Source of the DNA: Chloroflexota bacterium
GTDB lineage: Bacteria; Chloroflexota; Anaerolineae; B4-G1; SLSP01
Assembly (NCBI GenBank): GCA_022707665.1
Contig: JAKJAE010000167.1
Coordinates: 1-6,361 of the forward strand
DNA: 6,361 bases
Direction of reading: 5' to 3'
The notes beneath the pieces are model-generated. The model was not told the origin of the DNA, did not search any database, and saw only the letters and a program-made list of their open reading frames with translations. Numbering within the stretch: the stretch's first letter is position 1; the number at the start of each line of letters is the position of its first letter. Shown here piece by piece: positions 1-5,962 of the stretch. Position numbers and translations under genes: made by a program.

Positions 1-681
1 GGTCTCGACCTGATCGAGCTCCTGGCAGCGGAAGGCCTTGCATCCGGTCGCGAGGACAAGCTCAATGCCCTGGAGGGCAACGCCTGGGATTTCTGGGTTG
101 ACGTCAACGCTACAGTCAGCCGTGACCCCTCCGTCCTCGGAGGCGCGGAGCACTTGTTAGCTGTGTGTCGTAGGCCCAGATGGCGCTCGGTTCTCAAGCA
201 GATTGCCGCTACTGCGGCGGAACACAAGCTGGACTACCGGATTGTGGGCGGTACGGCGCTTGCCCTGCGTGGGCTCCCGGTCCCGGTGCACGATGTGGAC
301 GTCGAGTTCCCTGCCACAGCCATTGACGATGCCTATCGGCTGGAGAGACTGCTGGAAGGCGAGATCATCCTGCAAGTCTCCTGGCGCGAGAGCGAATCCT
401 ATCGATCGCACTTCGGCAGAATGATCGTCGATGGCGTAGCGGTGGAGATTATGGCCGGGTTGGAACGCAGGGTCGGAGAACAGTGGTTGCCCTCATTCCT
501 GACCACAGACGAGGTCGTGTGGTTTGAGGGCCTTCAGGTTCGAACGCTCGCCCTCGAGGAAGAAGTCCTGGCCTACCTGCGTGCCGGACGCCTCGACCGG
601 GCAGGAACGGTTCTGCCCCACTGCAAGGCCGATCGGATGCGCTTACTCTTCAGCGAGGCCGTACGCCACGGCCGCCTGTAG
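1..681 (+). CDS. Nucleotidyltransferase-fold protein, 5' end outside the window
   Basis: The frame is open from base 1 to the TAG at 679-681, giving 226 residues, so the true start lies upstream. From about residue 64 onward it looks like a nucleotidyltransferase of the Pol-beta/MNT type. It has the glycine pair G83-G84, an Asp-x-Asp metal-binding pair at D98 and D100, and a candidate third acidic residue at E149 in a V-E-I-M strand. Such enzymes transfer a nucleotide to a small molecule or protein; the substrate cannot be told from sequence. The first ~50 residues are not part of that fold. Their pattern E-D-K...A-L-x-G-N-A...F-W loosely recalls the C-terminal helix of amidohydrolase-2 proteins, so a fusion is possible but weakly supported. 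A TTG at 154 has GGAGG ten bases upstream and could start a shorter 175-residue protein. I prefer the longer frame because codons before 154 are coding-like, with about 75% G/C in third positions. The kinase gene follows after 12 bases, suggesting co-expression. Confidence 0.72.
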   Translation, partial: GLDLIELLAAEGLASGREDKLNALEGNAWDFWVDVNATVSRDPSVLGGAEHLLAVCRRPRWRSVLKQIAATAAEHKLDYRIVGGTALALRGLPVPVHDVDVEFPATAIDDAYRLERLLEGEIILQVSWRESESYRSHFGRMIVDGVAVEIMAGLERRVGEQWLPSFLTTDEVVWFEGLQVRTLALEEEVLAYLRAGRLDRAGTVLPHCKADRMRLLFSEAVRHGRL

Positions 682-693
682 CCCGCGATCTAT

Positions 694-1230
694 ATGCTCA
701 TCGCGATGGCCGGTTTACCCGGCACAGGAAAGACAACCCTTGCGACTGCGTTGGCCGCCCGGACAGGGGCCGTGACGCTCGATAAGGACCGAGTCCGCGC
801 GGCACTCTTTCCTCCCGACGTGCTCGACTACTCCTCCGAGCAGGACGATCTCTGCTTCGATACCCTCCTGGAAGCAGCAGCCCTGCTGCTCAGCCGTGAT
901 CCCGCACGTCCCGTAATCCTGGATGGGCGGACCTTCACTCGCAAAGACCACGTGATCTCTGTCGTCAGAGCCGCGCGCGCGATGAACACCCCCCTGGCTT
1001 TCATCGAATGTACCTGCTCCGATACGATCGCGCTGCGCCGTCTCGAACTGGCCCGTGCCGAGGGGACCCATACTGCCGGGAATCGTGATGCAGGACTCTA
1101 CTGGAGGCTCAAGGCTGCAGCCGAGATCCTCGATATGCCCCACCTCGTCGTGTCGACGGAGCGGACCCTCGACGACTGCGTCGCTGAGTGCCTGACCTAT
1201 CTCGCCAGTCCCTTGCCCCGGATCGCATGA
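694..1230 (+). CDS. Small P-loop kinase (AAA_33 / gluconokinase-like)
   Basis: A 178-residue soluble protein. The Walker A motif GLPGTGKT lies at residues 7-14, almost at the N-terminus as is usual for small-molecule kinases of this class. A D-x-D-R segment (D30, D32, R33) after the second strand is where such kinases bind the acceptor or base. A Walker-B-like strand V-I-L-D-G ends at D77. An Arg-rich segment near residues 115-121 may form the lid. Family members phosphorylate sugars, nucleosides, antibiotics or other metabolites with ATP; the substrate here is unknown. The gene begins 12 bases after the nucleotidyltransferase stop with no obvious Shine-Dalgarno sequence, so it is probably translationally coupled. 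ATG 694 is chosen because it supplies the full first beta strand before Walker A; the ATG at 706 would remove part of it. Its TGA overlaps the ATG of the next gene. The fold is confident, the function is not. Confidence 0.85.
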   Translation: MLIAMAGLPGTGKTTLATALAARTGAVTLDKDRVRAALFPPDVLDYSSEQDDLCFDTLLEAAALLLSRDPARPVILDGRTFTRKDHVISVVRAARAMNTPLAFIECTCSDTIALRRLELARAEGTHTAGNRDAGLYWRLKAAAEILDMPHLVVSTERTLDDCVAECLTYLASPLPRIA

Positions 1231-2222
1231 ACCGGATACGTATCACGGGCCTTGTCGCGTGCACCCAGCGATACCAGCGGGAGCTCTCCGAGCTGGCAAC
1301 CCGCAGTGTTGCAGCCCTTGGTGGGAACGAAAGGGCGGTCCTGGAGCTCAGTTATCGCATCCGGGCGGATGCCGATGCGATCGCCGATCTCTGTCAGACG
1401 GAGGGCGTACCGTTGGGCAGTCTGCCCGTTCGATCGCGACGGGCCTATCAGTGGCTGCATTTCCTCGGCGACCCCGGGAACCTGGCTCAACACCTGCGGA
1501 CGCTCGGCTATGTCTATACGCAACTCACACGACGCCTGGCTGCAGCGGCCCAGGCGCCAGGAGCAGCTCTTGGCAGATGGCGCGGAGCACGCACTACGGC
1601 GCCAACGGTCTCGGTCGATTTGGGGCCGGCATCCGTGCTGTACCAGGCCAGGGCAGGGGACGCCTCACTCCAGTTTCTGGTGCACGAAGGTTTCATCAGT
1701 GCGCCAACGTCAGTACTCGACGACGTGGTGCAGGCGTTGCTTGCCCGTCCGGCCAGCTCAGCCCAGCGCCGGCGATTGCGGGCCTACAGCGAGTCCCCGG
1801 CCTTCGCTGCGGTCATGGCAGTCCTTGAGTCTGCGGCGCCAGCGGAGCCCAATCGACGGGATGCTCAGGGCCGTCACCACAGCCTCACCGCGGCGTTTGA
1901 CCGCGTGAACCGCGACTACTTCTCCGGCACGCTGCCCTGTCCCGGTCTCACCTGGCGCCGGATGCGTGCAACCCGTAAGCTTGGTCAGTACGACGCCTTG
2001 CGCGACTTGATCACGCTCAATGCGGCTCTTGATGCACCCAGTGTCCCTGAATATGTCATCGACTATGTGCTCTACCACGAGCTATTGCACAAGACCCTGG
2101 GCACACAGCGCGTCAATGGCCGACGTCGCGTCCACACACCGGAGTTTCGCAAGGCTGAACGGCAGTTCCGGCACTTCAAAGAGGCCAGAACCTTCATCGC
2201 GCATATGCCCCTCGTCCCCTGA
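1227..2222 (+). CDS. SprT-like zinc metallopeptidase with unrecognised N-terminal region
   Basis: A 331-residue protein starting at the ATG that forms an ATGA overlap with the kinase stop. An in-frame start at 1188 would overlap the kinase by 43 bases and is less likely. The C-terminal domain (about 217-331) is SprT-like: an N-R-D-Y-F-x-G-x-L segment, then the gluzincin motif H284-E285-L-L-H288, then H303 in H-T-P-E-F, the probable third zinc ligand. E285 would be the catalytic base. There is no zinc-ribbon tail, unlike classical SprT. Residues about 128-215, with a F-I-S-A-P strand at 156, resemble the region preceding the peptidase domain in bacterial M48/SprT-like proteins. I recognise nothing in the first ~120 residues, which look mostly helical. 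No signal peptide or membrane segment is visible, so it should be cytoplasmic. SPRTN/Wss1 relatives in eukaryotes cleave DNA-crosslinked proteins. The adjacent uracil-DNA glycosylase makes a DNA-related role plausible, but that is inference. Confidence 0.85.
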   Translation: MNRIRITGLVACTQRYQRELSELATRSVAALGGNERAVLELSYRIRADADAIADLCQTEGVPLGSLPVRSRRAYQWLHFLGDPGNLAQHLRTLGYVYTQLTRRLAAAAQAPGAALGRWRGARTTAPTVSVDLGPASVLYQARAGDASLQFLVHEGFISAPTSVLDDVVQALLARPASSAQRRRLRAYSESPAFAAVMAVLESAAPAEPNRRDAQGRHHSLTAAFDRVNRDYFSGTLPCPGLTWRRMRATRKLGQYDALRDLITLNAALDAPSVPEYVIDYVLYHELLHKTLGTQRVNGRRRVHTPEFRKAERQFRHFKEARTFIAHMPLVP

Positions 2223-2233
2223 CGGCACTGATT

Positions 2234-2237
2234 GGAG
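2234..2237 (+). promoter_or_regulatory. Ribosome binding site of the uracil-DNA glycosylase gene
   Basis: GGAG lies nine bases before ATG 2247. It decides the start in favour of that ATG, because the alternative in-frame TTG at 2232 shares its last base with this site. Confidence 0.7.
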
Positions 2238-2246
2238 CCAACACCC

Positions 2247-3029
2247 ATGCCCGATCAACCCAAAGAACCTCGGCTATCGCCGTTTGACAGCACACCGGCG
2301 GCTACAGATAGCCGGCAAGCGTGCGCTCCTCCAAGTGGAACTGATGTCCACCGCGATACCTGGGACGCCCTTGAGCACGATGTGGTCACGTGTCGCGCCT
2401 GCCCCCGCCTCGTGGCCTGGCGCGAGGAAGTCGCCGCGACCAAGCGGCGCGCCTTCCAGAACTGGACCTACTGGGGGAAGCCGGTGCCCGGCTTTGGAGA
2501 CCACGGTGCCCGCCTCCTGATTCTGGGACTGGCTCCCGGCGCACACGGTTCGAACCGCACGGGGCGCATGTTCACCGGAGATAGCTCCGGAAAGACACTC
2601 TACGCCACCCTGCACCGCACCGGCTTTGCCAACCAGGCAACGTGGGAGTCGCCGAACGACGGGCTGGCCCTGTCGGACGCGTATATCACCGCGGTCGCCC
2701 GGTGCGCTCCGCCACAGAACAAGCCCACCGCCGATGAACTTACGAATTGCCGGCCATTTCTCCGCAGGGAACTGGCGCTCATAGAGAATCTGCAGATTGT
2801 CCTCGCTCTGGGGCGAATCGCTCTGGATGGTTACCTTCGGTTGCTCCAGGAGGATGGATACAGCCTGCCGCCAGTGCCCTTCGGACACGGCATGGTCACA
2901 TTGCTTCCAGCGCCCCTCCCGACCATCATCACGTCCTACCACCCCAGTCGCCAAAACACGCAGACCGGTCGCCTCACTGTCGAGATGTTCGACCGCGTGT
3001 TCCTGTTGGCCCGCGATCTCTTCAGCTGA
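2247..3029 (+). CDS. udgB: Family 5 uracil-DNA glycosylase (UdgB type), iron-sulfur
   Basis: A 260-residue enzyme of base-excision repair that hydrolyses the glycosidic bond of uracil; family-5 members also act on other deaminated or damaged bases such as hypoxanthine and ethenocytosine. Four cysteines, C49-x2-C52 and C153-x14-C168, match the [4Fe-4S] ligands of families 4 and 5. Motif A is G94-L-A-P-G-A-H-G followed by N-R-T-G-R-M-F-T-G-D (103-112). Motif B is H232-P-S-R-Q-N-T-Q-T-G-R-L-T. Both are diagnostic of family 5 rather than family 4, whose motif A has the form GEAPG. The first ~45 residues are polar, Pro-rich and probably disordered. ATG 2247 is chosen over TTG 2232 because GGAG at 2234-2237 lies nine bases before it and would overlap the TTG. 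The gene sits 24 bases after the SprT-like gene, probably in the same operon. All key motifs are intact. Confidence 0.93.
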   Translation: MPDQPKEPRLSPFDSTPAATDSRQACAPPSGTDVHRDTWDALEHDVVTCRACPRLVAWREEVAATKRRAFQNWTYWGKPVPGFGDHGARLLILGLAPGAHGSNRTGRMFTGDSSGKTLYATLHRTGFANQATWESPNDGLALSDAYITAVARCAPPQNKPTADELTNCRPFLRRELALIENLQIVLALGRIALDGYLRLLQEDGYSLPPVPFGHGMVTLLPAPLPTIITSYHPSRQNTQTGRLTVEMFDRVFLLARDLFS

Positions 3030-3042
3030 TGTCTGGGGCCGC

Positions 3043-3065
3043 GCAACTCCGAAAAACGGCGTTGC
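3043..3065 (+). other. Imperfect hairpin after the glycosylase gene
   Basis: GCAACTCCG (3043-3051) pairs with CGGCGTTGC (3057-3065) around an AAAAA loop, with one internal mismatch (T3048 against C3060). It starts 14 bases after the glycosylase stop, where an operon terminator would be expected, but no T-run follows. It could be a weak or Rho-assisted end, an mRNA-stabilising hairpin, or chance. Confidence 0.3.
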
Positions 3066-3093
3066 AGTCTGGATCACCGTGACCTGCAGATTC

Positions 3094-3121
3094 TTGCTAA
3101 CAGGTGCAAACGGCGTATAAT
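3094..3121 (+). promoter_or_regulatory. Sigma70-type promoter of the fmdB-like gene
   Basis: TTGCTA (3094-3099) is separated by 16 bases from a perfect TATAAT (3116-3121). A transcription start about seven bases after the -10 box, near 3128, would give a leader of roughly 24 bases before ATG 3152. The element lies in the only sizeable gap on the plus strand and is notably A/T-rich for this GC-rich window. It separates fmdB transcription from the upstream four-gene block. Confidence 0.85.
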
Positions 3122-3146
3122 AGGGAGGTTAGGTGCAGGGAGGTTA
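3122..3146 (+). repeat. Tandem 10-base direct repeat AGGGAGGTTA carrying the fmdB ribosome binding site
   Basis: AGGGAGGTTA occurs at 3122-3131 and again at 3137-3146, a 15-base period with GGTGC between. The second copy supplies a strong Shine-Dalgarno sequence, AGGGAGGT, seven bases before ATG 3152. The first copy directly follows the -10 box and spans the predicted transcription start, so it would be only partly present in the mRNA. Confidence 0.8.
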
Positions 3147-3151
3147 ATAGC

Positions 3152-3460
3152 ATGCCACTATACGAATATCAATGCCAGGAGTGCGGGTTACGGTTCGAAC
3201 GTCGCCAGACCTTTACTGAGGACCCCGTGAAGACCTGCCCCGAGTGCGGTGGACCCGTCGTACGCTTGATCCAACCTGCGGGCATCATCTTCAAGGGCTC
3301 CGGATTCTACGTCACGGATCATCGGTCGAAATCGTCGACAGCGATCCCGGGCGGTCGAAAAGAGGAGGCAGATCACACGCCGGCCAAGAGTGAGAGCGAG
3401 ACGCCCAAGGCATCGACGACCTCTTCATCTGAGGCAAGTAACGACAAGGCCAAGAAGTAG
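3152..3460 (+). CDS. FmdB-family zinc-ribbon protein
   Basis: A 102-residue protein beginning with the family hallmark M-P-L-Y-E-Y-Q-C. C8-x2-C11 and C29-x2-C32 form a small zinc ribbon, followed by the conserved F-K-G-S-G-F-Y-V-T-D segment (47-56). Residues 58-102 are a low-complexity tail rich in Ser, Thr, Lys and Glu, probably disordered, as is common in this family. The family is named after FmdB, a putative regulator of formamidase in Methylophilus, but most members have no established role; a nucleic-acid or protein contact through the ribbon is plausible. ATG 3152 is chosen for its strong ribosome site and because the family starts exactly there. The in-frame GTG at 3104 lies inside the promoter and would be untranscribed. 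The gene has its own promoter and terminator and so appears monocistronic. Confidence 0.92.
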   Translation: MPLYEYQCQECGLRFERRQTFTEDPVKTCPECGGPVVRLIQPAGIIFKGSGFYVTDHRSKSSTAIPGGRKEEADHTPAKSESETPKASTTSSSEASNDKAKK

Positions 3461-3481
3461 CGCCAGATTCCACCATTGATT

Positions 3482-3517
3482 GGGGCCGGGACTCCTGACG
3501 GAGTCCCGGCCCCTTTT
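3482..3517 (+). terminator. Intrinsic terminator of the fmdB-like gene
   Basis: A perfect 14-bp stem, GGGGCCGGGACTCC (3482-3495) with GGAGTCCCGGCCCC (3500-3513), closes a TGAC loop and is followed by TTTT (3514-3517). It starts 21 bases after the fmdB stop. On the minus strand the same stem is followed by AATCAATGG rather than a T-run, so it is mainly a plus-strand terminator. The stem could still slow polymerase coming from mutS2, whose stop is 30 bases away. Confidence 0.93.
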
Positions 3518-3546
3518 CATGTACAACAGCCGAGTGCTGCCTGACC

Positions 3547-5952
3547 CTACCTGGCAGTGACCAGATGGATGATCGTCGCGCCTTCGCCACCTTCGGCCAG
3601 AGGCGCTTCCTCATACGAACTGACCAACGGATGGTTAGCCACGTGACGCCGCACTTCCTGACGCAATCGCCCTGTGCCCTTGCCGTGCACGATGCGTACC
3701 CAGGGCAATGACGCCATCGCGGCCTCGTCGATGTGCCGCTCCAAACGGGTCAGCGCCTCCTCCACCGTCTGGCCGCGCAGATCGATCTGGACGCCCGGCG
3801 AGGTGGCACGCGTCGGCACGGAAATGCCGGAGGATTCGGATCGCGGCGCGGCCCCACGCCGAACCAGCGCGACGTCCGACCGGGAGACGCGTGTCCGGAT
3901 AGATCCCGCCTGCACGCTAACCTCGCCGGCACCAACGTCGAGGACTACGCCCTCGATCCCCAGCGCGAGCAATGCGACCACGTCCCCCGCCTGCAGTTCA
4001 CGGTTCTCGATCCTGACGGGTTCGGCGATAGCGTCCTGCACTAACGGCTCGGGTCGAGCGATCGTCGTTTCCACCGCATCCAGCTCATCCTCGACTGCGT
4101 CAAGGGCAGGTATGGCGTTGCTCACCGGCGTCAGGAGCATCTTTGTGCGCAACGACCGCAGCTCATTGCGCAGCGCTTCGACCTCGGCTTCAGCTGTTGC
4201 CTCGGCCTGCGTCAGAATAGCACGCCGCTCCTGTTCGATCTTCGCCAGTCGCTCCCTGAGCTGTTTGCGCATGGCGTCGACTTCGCCTTGAGCCTCGCGC
4301 GCTGCATCGCGCGCCACGACTTCCTGGATCCGTAGATTGTGCAGATCCGTGAGCATATCCTCAGCGCGCAGCTCTTCCCCGGAGATCATCCCCTGCGCAC
4401 GCTTCACGATGCTCTGCGGCATGCCCAACCGCTGGGCGATGGCGAATGCGTTCGATCGACCGGGAAGGCCAATCGTCAACCGGTAGGTCGGCGCCAGCGT
4501 CTCAACGTCGAATTCCATCGACGCGTTCTGCACGCCAGGCGTGTTGTGAGCATATAGCTTGAGCTCAGGATAGTGCGTGGCCACGAAGATCGTGCACCGG
4601 CGCTGTCGCAACGCATCCAACAGCGCGCGGGCGAGCGCCGATCCCTCGGCCGGATCCGTCCCGGCTCCCAGTTCATCGAGCAACACCAGCGAGCGGTGGT
4701 CCACTTCGTCCAGGAACGACAGTATGTTGGTGAGATGCGAAGAAAACGTCGACAAGCTCTGTTCGATGGACTGCTCGTCGCCGATGTCGGCGTAGACAGC
4801 GTCGAAGCACGAGAGCTCCGAGCCACTGTCGACGGGAATGTGCATCCCCGAAAGGGCCATCAAAGTGAGCAGACCGACCGTCTTGAGCGACACAGTCTTC
4901 CCACCCGTGTTGGGCCCCGTAATCACCACCACATGGGTGTCTGCCATCACGTCGATCGACACGGGCACGACCTGGGCAGGATCGATGAGCGGATGGCGCG
5001 CGCCCTTGAGCCTCACCACCGTGCCCGGATGGAGATTGTCAGCCTCAGGGGTCGGGGGCATCTTCGGCACCGCCACCAGCGTGGGTGCCGTGGCCATCAT
5101 CGATTCAGCGTAGCGAGCACGCGCCAGCACCAGGTCAAGATTCGCCAGCGCGTCGAGGGTATGGTTGATCTCATCCGCAGCTTGTCCCACGGTTGCCGAG
5201 AGCACCCGGAGCAGACGGATGACCTCCTCCTCCTCAGCAAGCCTGAGCTCGCGCAGTGCGTTGTTCATCTCCACGACCTGAGCGGGCTCCACAAACAGCG
5301 TCGCCCCGCTCGATGAGCGGTCGTGAACGATTCCCTGGACGTGTCCCTTGAAGTCGGCCTGAACGGGGATGACGAAGCGACCCTCTCGCCGCGTGATAAG
5401 TGCCTCCTGCAGATAGGGCGCCACCTCTGCCGAACCGATCAGCCGGCGCAGCCGGTCCTGGACGCGGTCCTGGGTGATGCGCAATTCACGACGAATGCGC
5501 GACAGCTCGTCCGAGGCACTGTCACGGACCTCGCCGCGGTCATCCAGCACTCGGGCGATTGCTTCCGCCAACCCCGGCAAGGGATAGATGCGCGCCGCAA
5601 TATCGGCCAGCATCGGGAACTGCGCCTCCAACCGGCCCACCATCCTCCGTACACGCTCTGCCCCGATCAGCGTGCTACGAACCTCAAGCAGTTCCGTGGG
5701 CTGTAACGTGATCCCGCGCTGCGCTCGTGCTGCGAGAGGGCGAATGTCGCGTACGCCGCCCAACGCGAAGTCCGGATGGGCCTCCAACAGCAGGCGAGCT
5801 TCACTGGTCAGCGCCAGCAGCTCCTGAGCATCCCTCAGGTAGAAGGTCGGCTCCAATGCCAGAGCCAGGGCTTCTCCTCCGGAGAAATCCGTATGGCGCG
5901 CCAGGCGCCTGAGGATCTCCGGGTATTCGAGTTTCTCCCAATGACGGTTCAT
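3547..5952 (-). CDS. mutS2: MutS2 family ATPase/endonuclease with Smr domain
   Basis: An 801-residue protein, close to the usual ~780-800 for MutS2. Start ATG 5952 gives the family-typical opening, in which W-E-K-L-E-Y precedes I-L-R-R-L; longer in-frame readings run into cvpA. The N-terminal ~330 residues are the MutS core/clamp region, lacking the mismatch-recognition domain of MutS. The ATPase has Walker A GPNTGGKT (346-353), Walker B ending L-L-D426-E427, and then an A-T-H-Y-P-E-L segment. A Glu/Arg-rich coiled coil spans about 515-603, and a KOW/SH3-like segment lies around 645-700. The C-terminal Smr nuclease domain has D724-L-R-G and H756-G-K-G-T-G. MutS2 proteins act in suppressing homologous recombination and, in Bacillus, in rescuing collided ribosomes; they are not part of MutL-dependent mismatch repair. 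It lies 8 bases after cvpA, a common arrangement. All catalytic motifs are intact. Confidence 0.97.
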   Translation of the reverse strand: MNRHWEKLEYPEILRRLARHTDFSGGEALALALEPTFYLRDAQELLALTSEARLLLEAHPDFALGGVRDIRPLAARAQRGITLQPTELLEVRSTLIGAERVRRMVGRLEAQFPMLADIAARIYPLPGLAEAIARVLDDRGEVRDSASDELSRIRRELRITQDRVQDRLRRLIGSAEVAPYLQEALITRREGRFVIPVQADFKGHVQGIVHDRSSSGATLFVEPAQVVEMNNALRELRLAEEEEVIRLLRVLSATVGQAADEINHTLDALANLDLVLARARYAESMMATAPTLVAVPKMPPTPEADNLHPGTVVRLKGARHPLIDPAQVVPVSIDVMADTHVVVITGPNTGGKTVSLKTVGLLTLMALSGMHIPVDSGSELSCFDAVYADIGDEQSIEQSLSTFSSHLTNILSFLDEVDHRSLVLLDELGAGTDPAEGSALARALLDALRQRRCTIFVATHYPELKLYAHNTPGVQNASMEFDVETLAPTYRLTIGLPGRSNAFAIAQRLGMPQSIVKRAQGMISGEELRAEDMLTDLHNLRIQEVVARDAAREAQGEVDAMRKQLRERLAKIEQERRAILTQAEATAEAEVEALRNELRSLRTKMLLTPVSNAIPALDAVEDELDAVETTIARPEPLVQDAIAEPVRIENRELQAGDVVALLALGIEGVVLDVGAGEVSVQAGSIRTRVSRSDVALVRRGAAPRSESSGISVPTRATSPGVQIDLRGQTVEEALTRLERHIDEAAMASLPWVRIVHGKGTGRLRQEVRRHVANHPLVSSYEEAPLAEGGEGATIIHLVTAR

Positions 5953-5953
5953 A

Positions 5954-5962
5954 CTCCTACCT
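5954..5962 (-). promoter_or_regulatory. Ribosome binding site of mutS2 overlapping the cvpA stop
   Basis: On the minus strand the cvpA TAG runs into GTAGGAGT and then ATG. The GGAG at 5954-5957 is only one base from ATG, too close to work well. The AGGT at 5959-5962, which contains part of the cvpA stop, is six bases away and is the better Shine-Dalgarno candidate. No other in-frame start lies nearby. The layout suggests translational coupling to cvpA. Confidence 0.5.

Noticed and set aside
128..143. Hairpin CCTCCG-TCCT-CGGAGG before TTG 154
   Set aside because: It lies within an open coding frame, has only a 6-bp stem and no T-run. It might mask the GGAGG near TTG 154, but nothing else supports regulation.
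1188..1226. Upstream extension of the SprT-like protein start
   Set aside because: It would overlap the kinase by 43 bases, while the ATG at 1227 gives the common ATGA stop-start overlap.
1..1230. Toxin-antitoxin (MNT-HEPN or AbiE type) reading of the nucleotidyltransferase gene
   Set aside because: No adjacent HEPN-like or AbiEi-like partner is visible. The neighbour is a P-loop kinase, and the gene is not flanked by mobile elements.
1252..1908. Long alternative plus-strand frames within the SprT-like gene
   Set aside because: They overlap a frame with an intact HExxH peptidase domain and give Ser/Arg/Pro-rich sequence typical of out-of-frame GC-rich DNA.
2575..2590. Perfect short hairpin CCGGAG-ATAG-CTCCGG
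   Set aside because: It falls within the glycosylase coding sequence just after motif A and is explained by the codons for the conserved residues there. There is no T-run or gene boundary.
2274..3077. A 267-codon open frame on the minus strand opposite the uracil-DNA glycosylase gene
   Set aside because: The plus-strand frame has all diagnostic glycosylase motifs. The reverse translation shows no recognisable domain and is a by-product of high GC content.
4573..5316. A 247-codon plus-strand open frame inside mutS2
   Set aside because: It lies wholly antisense to the ATPase region of mutS2, and its His/Arg-rich translation has no family resemblance.
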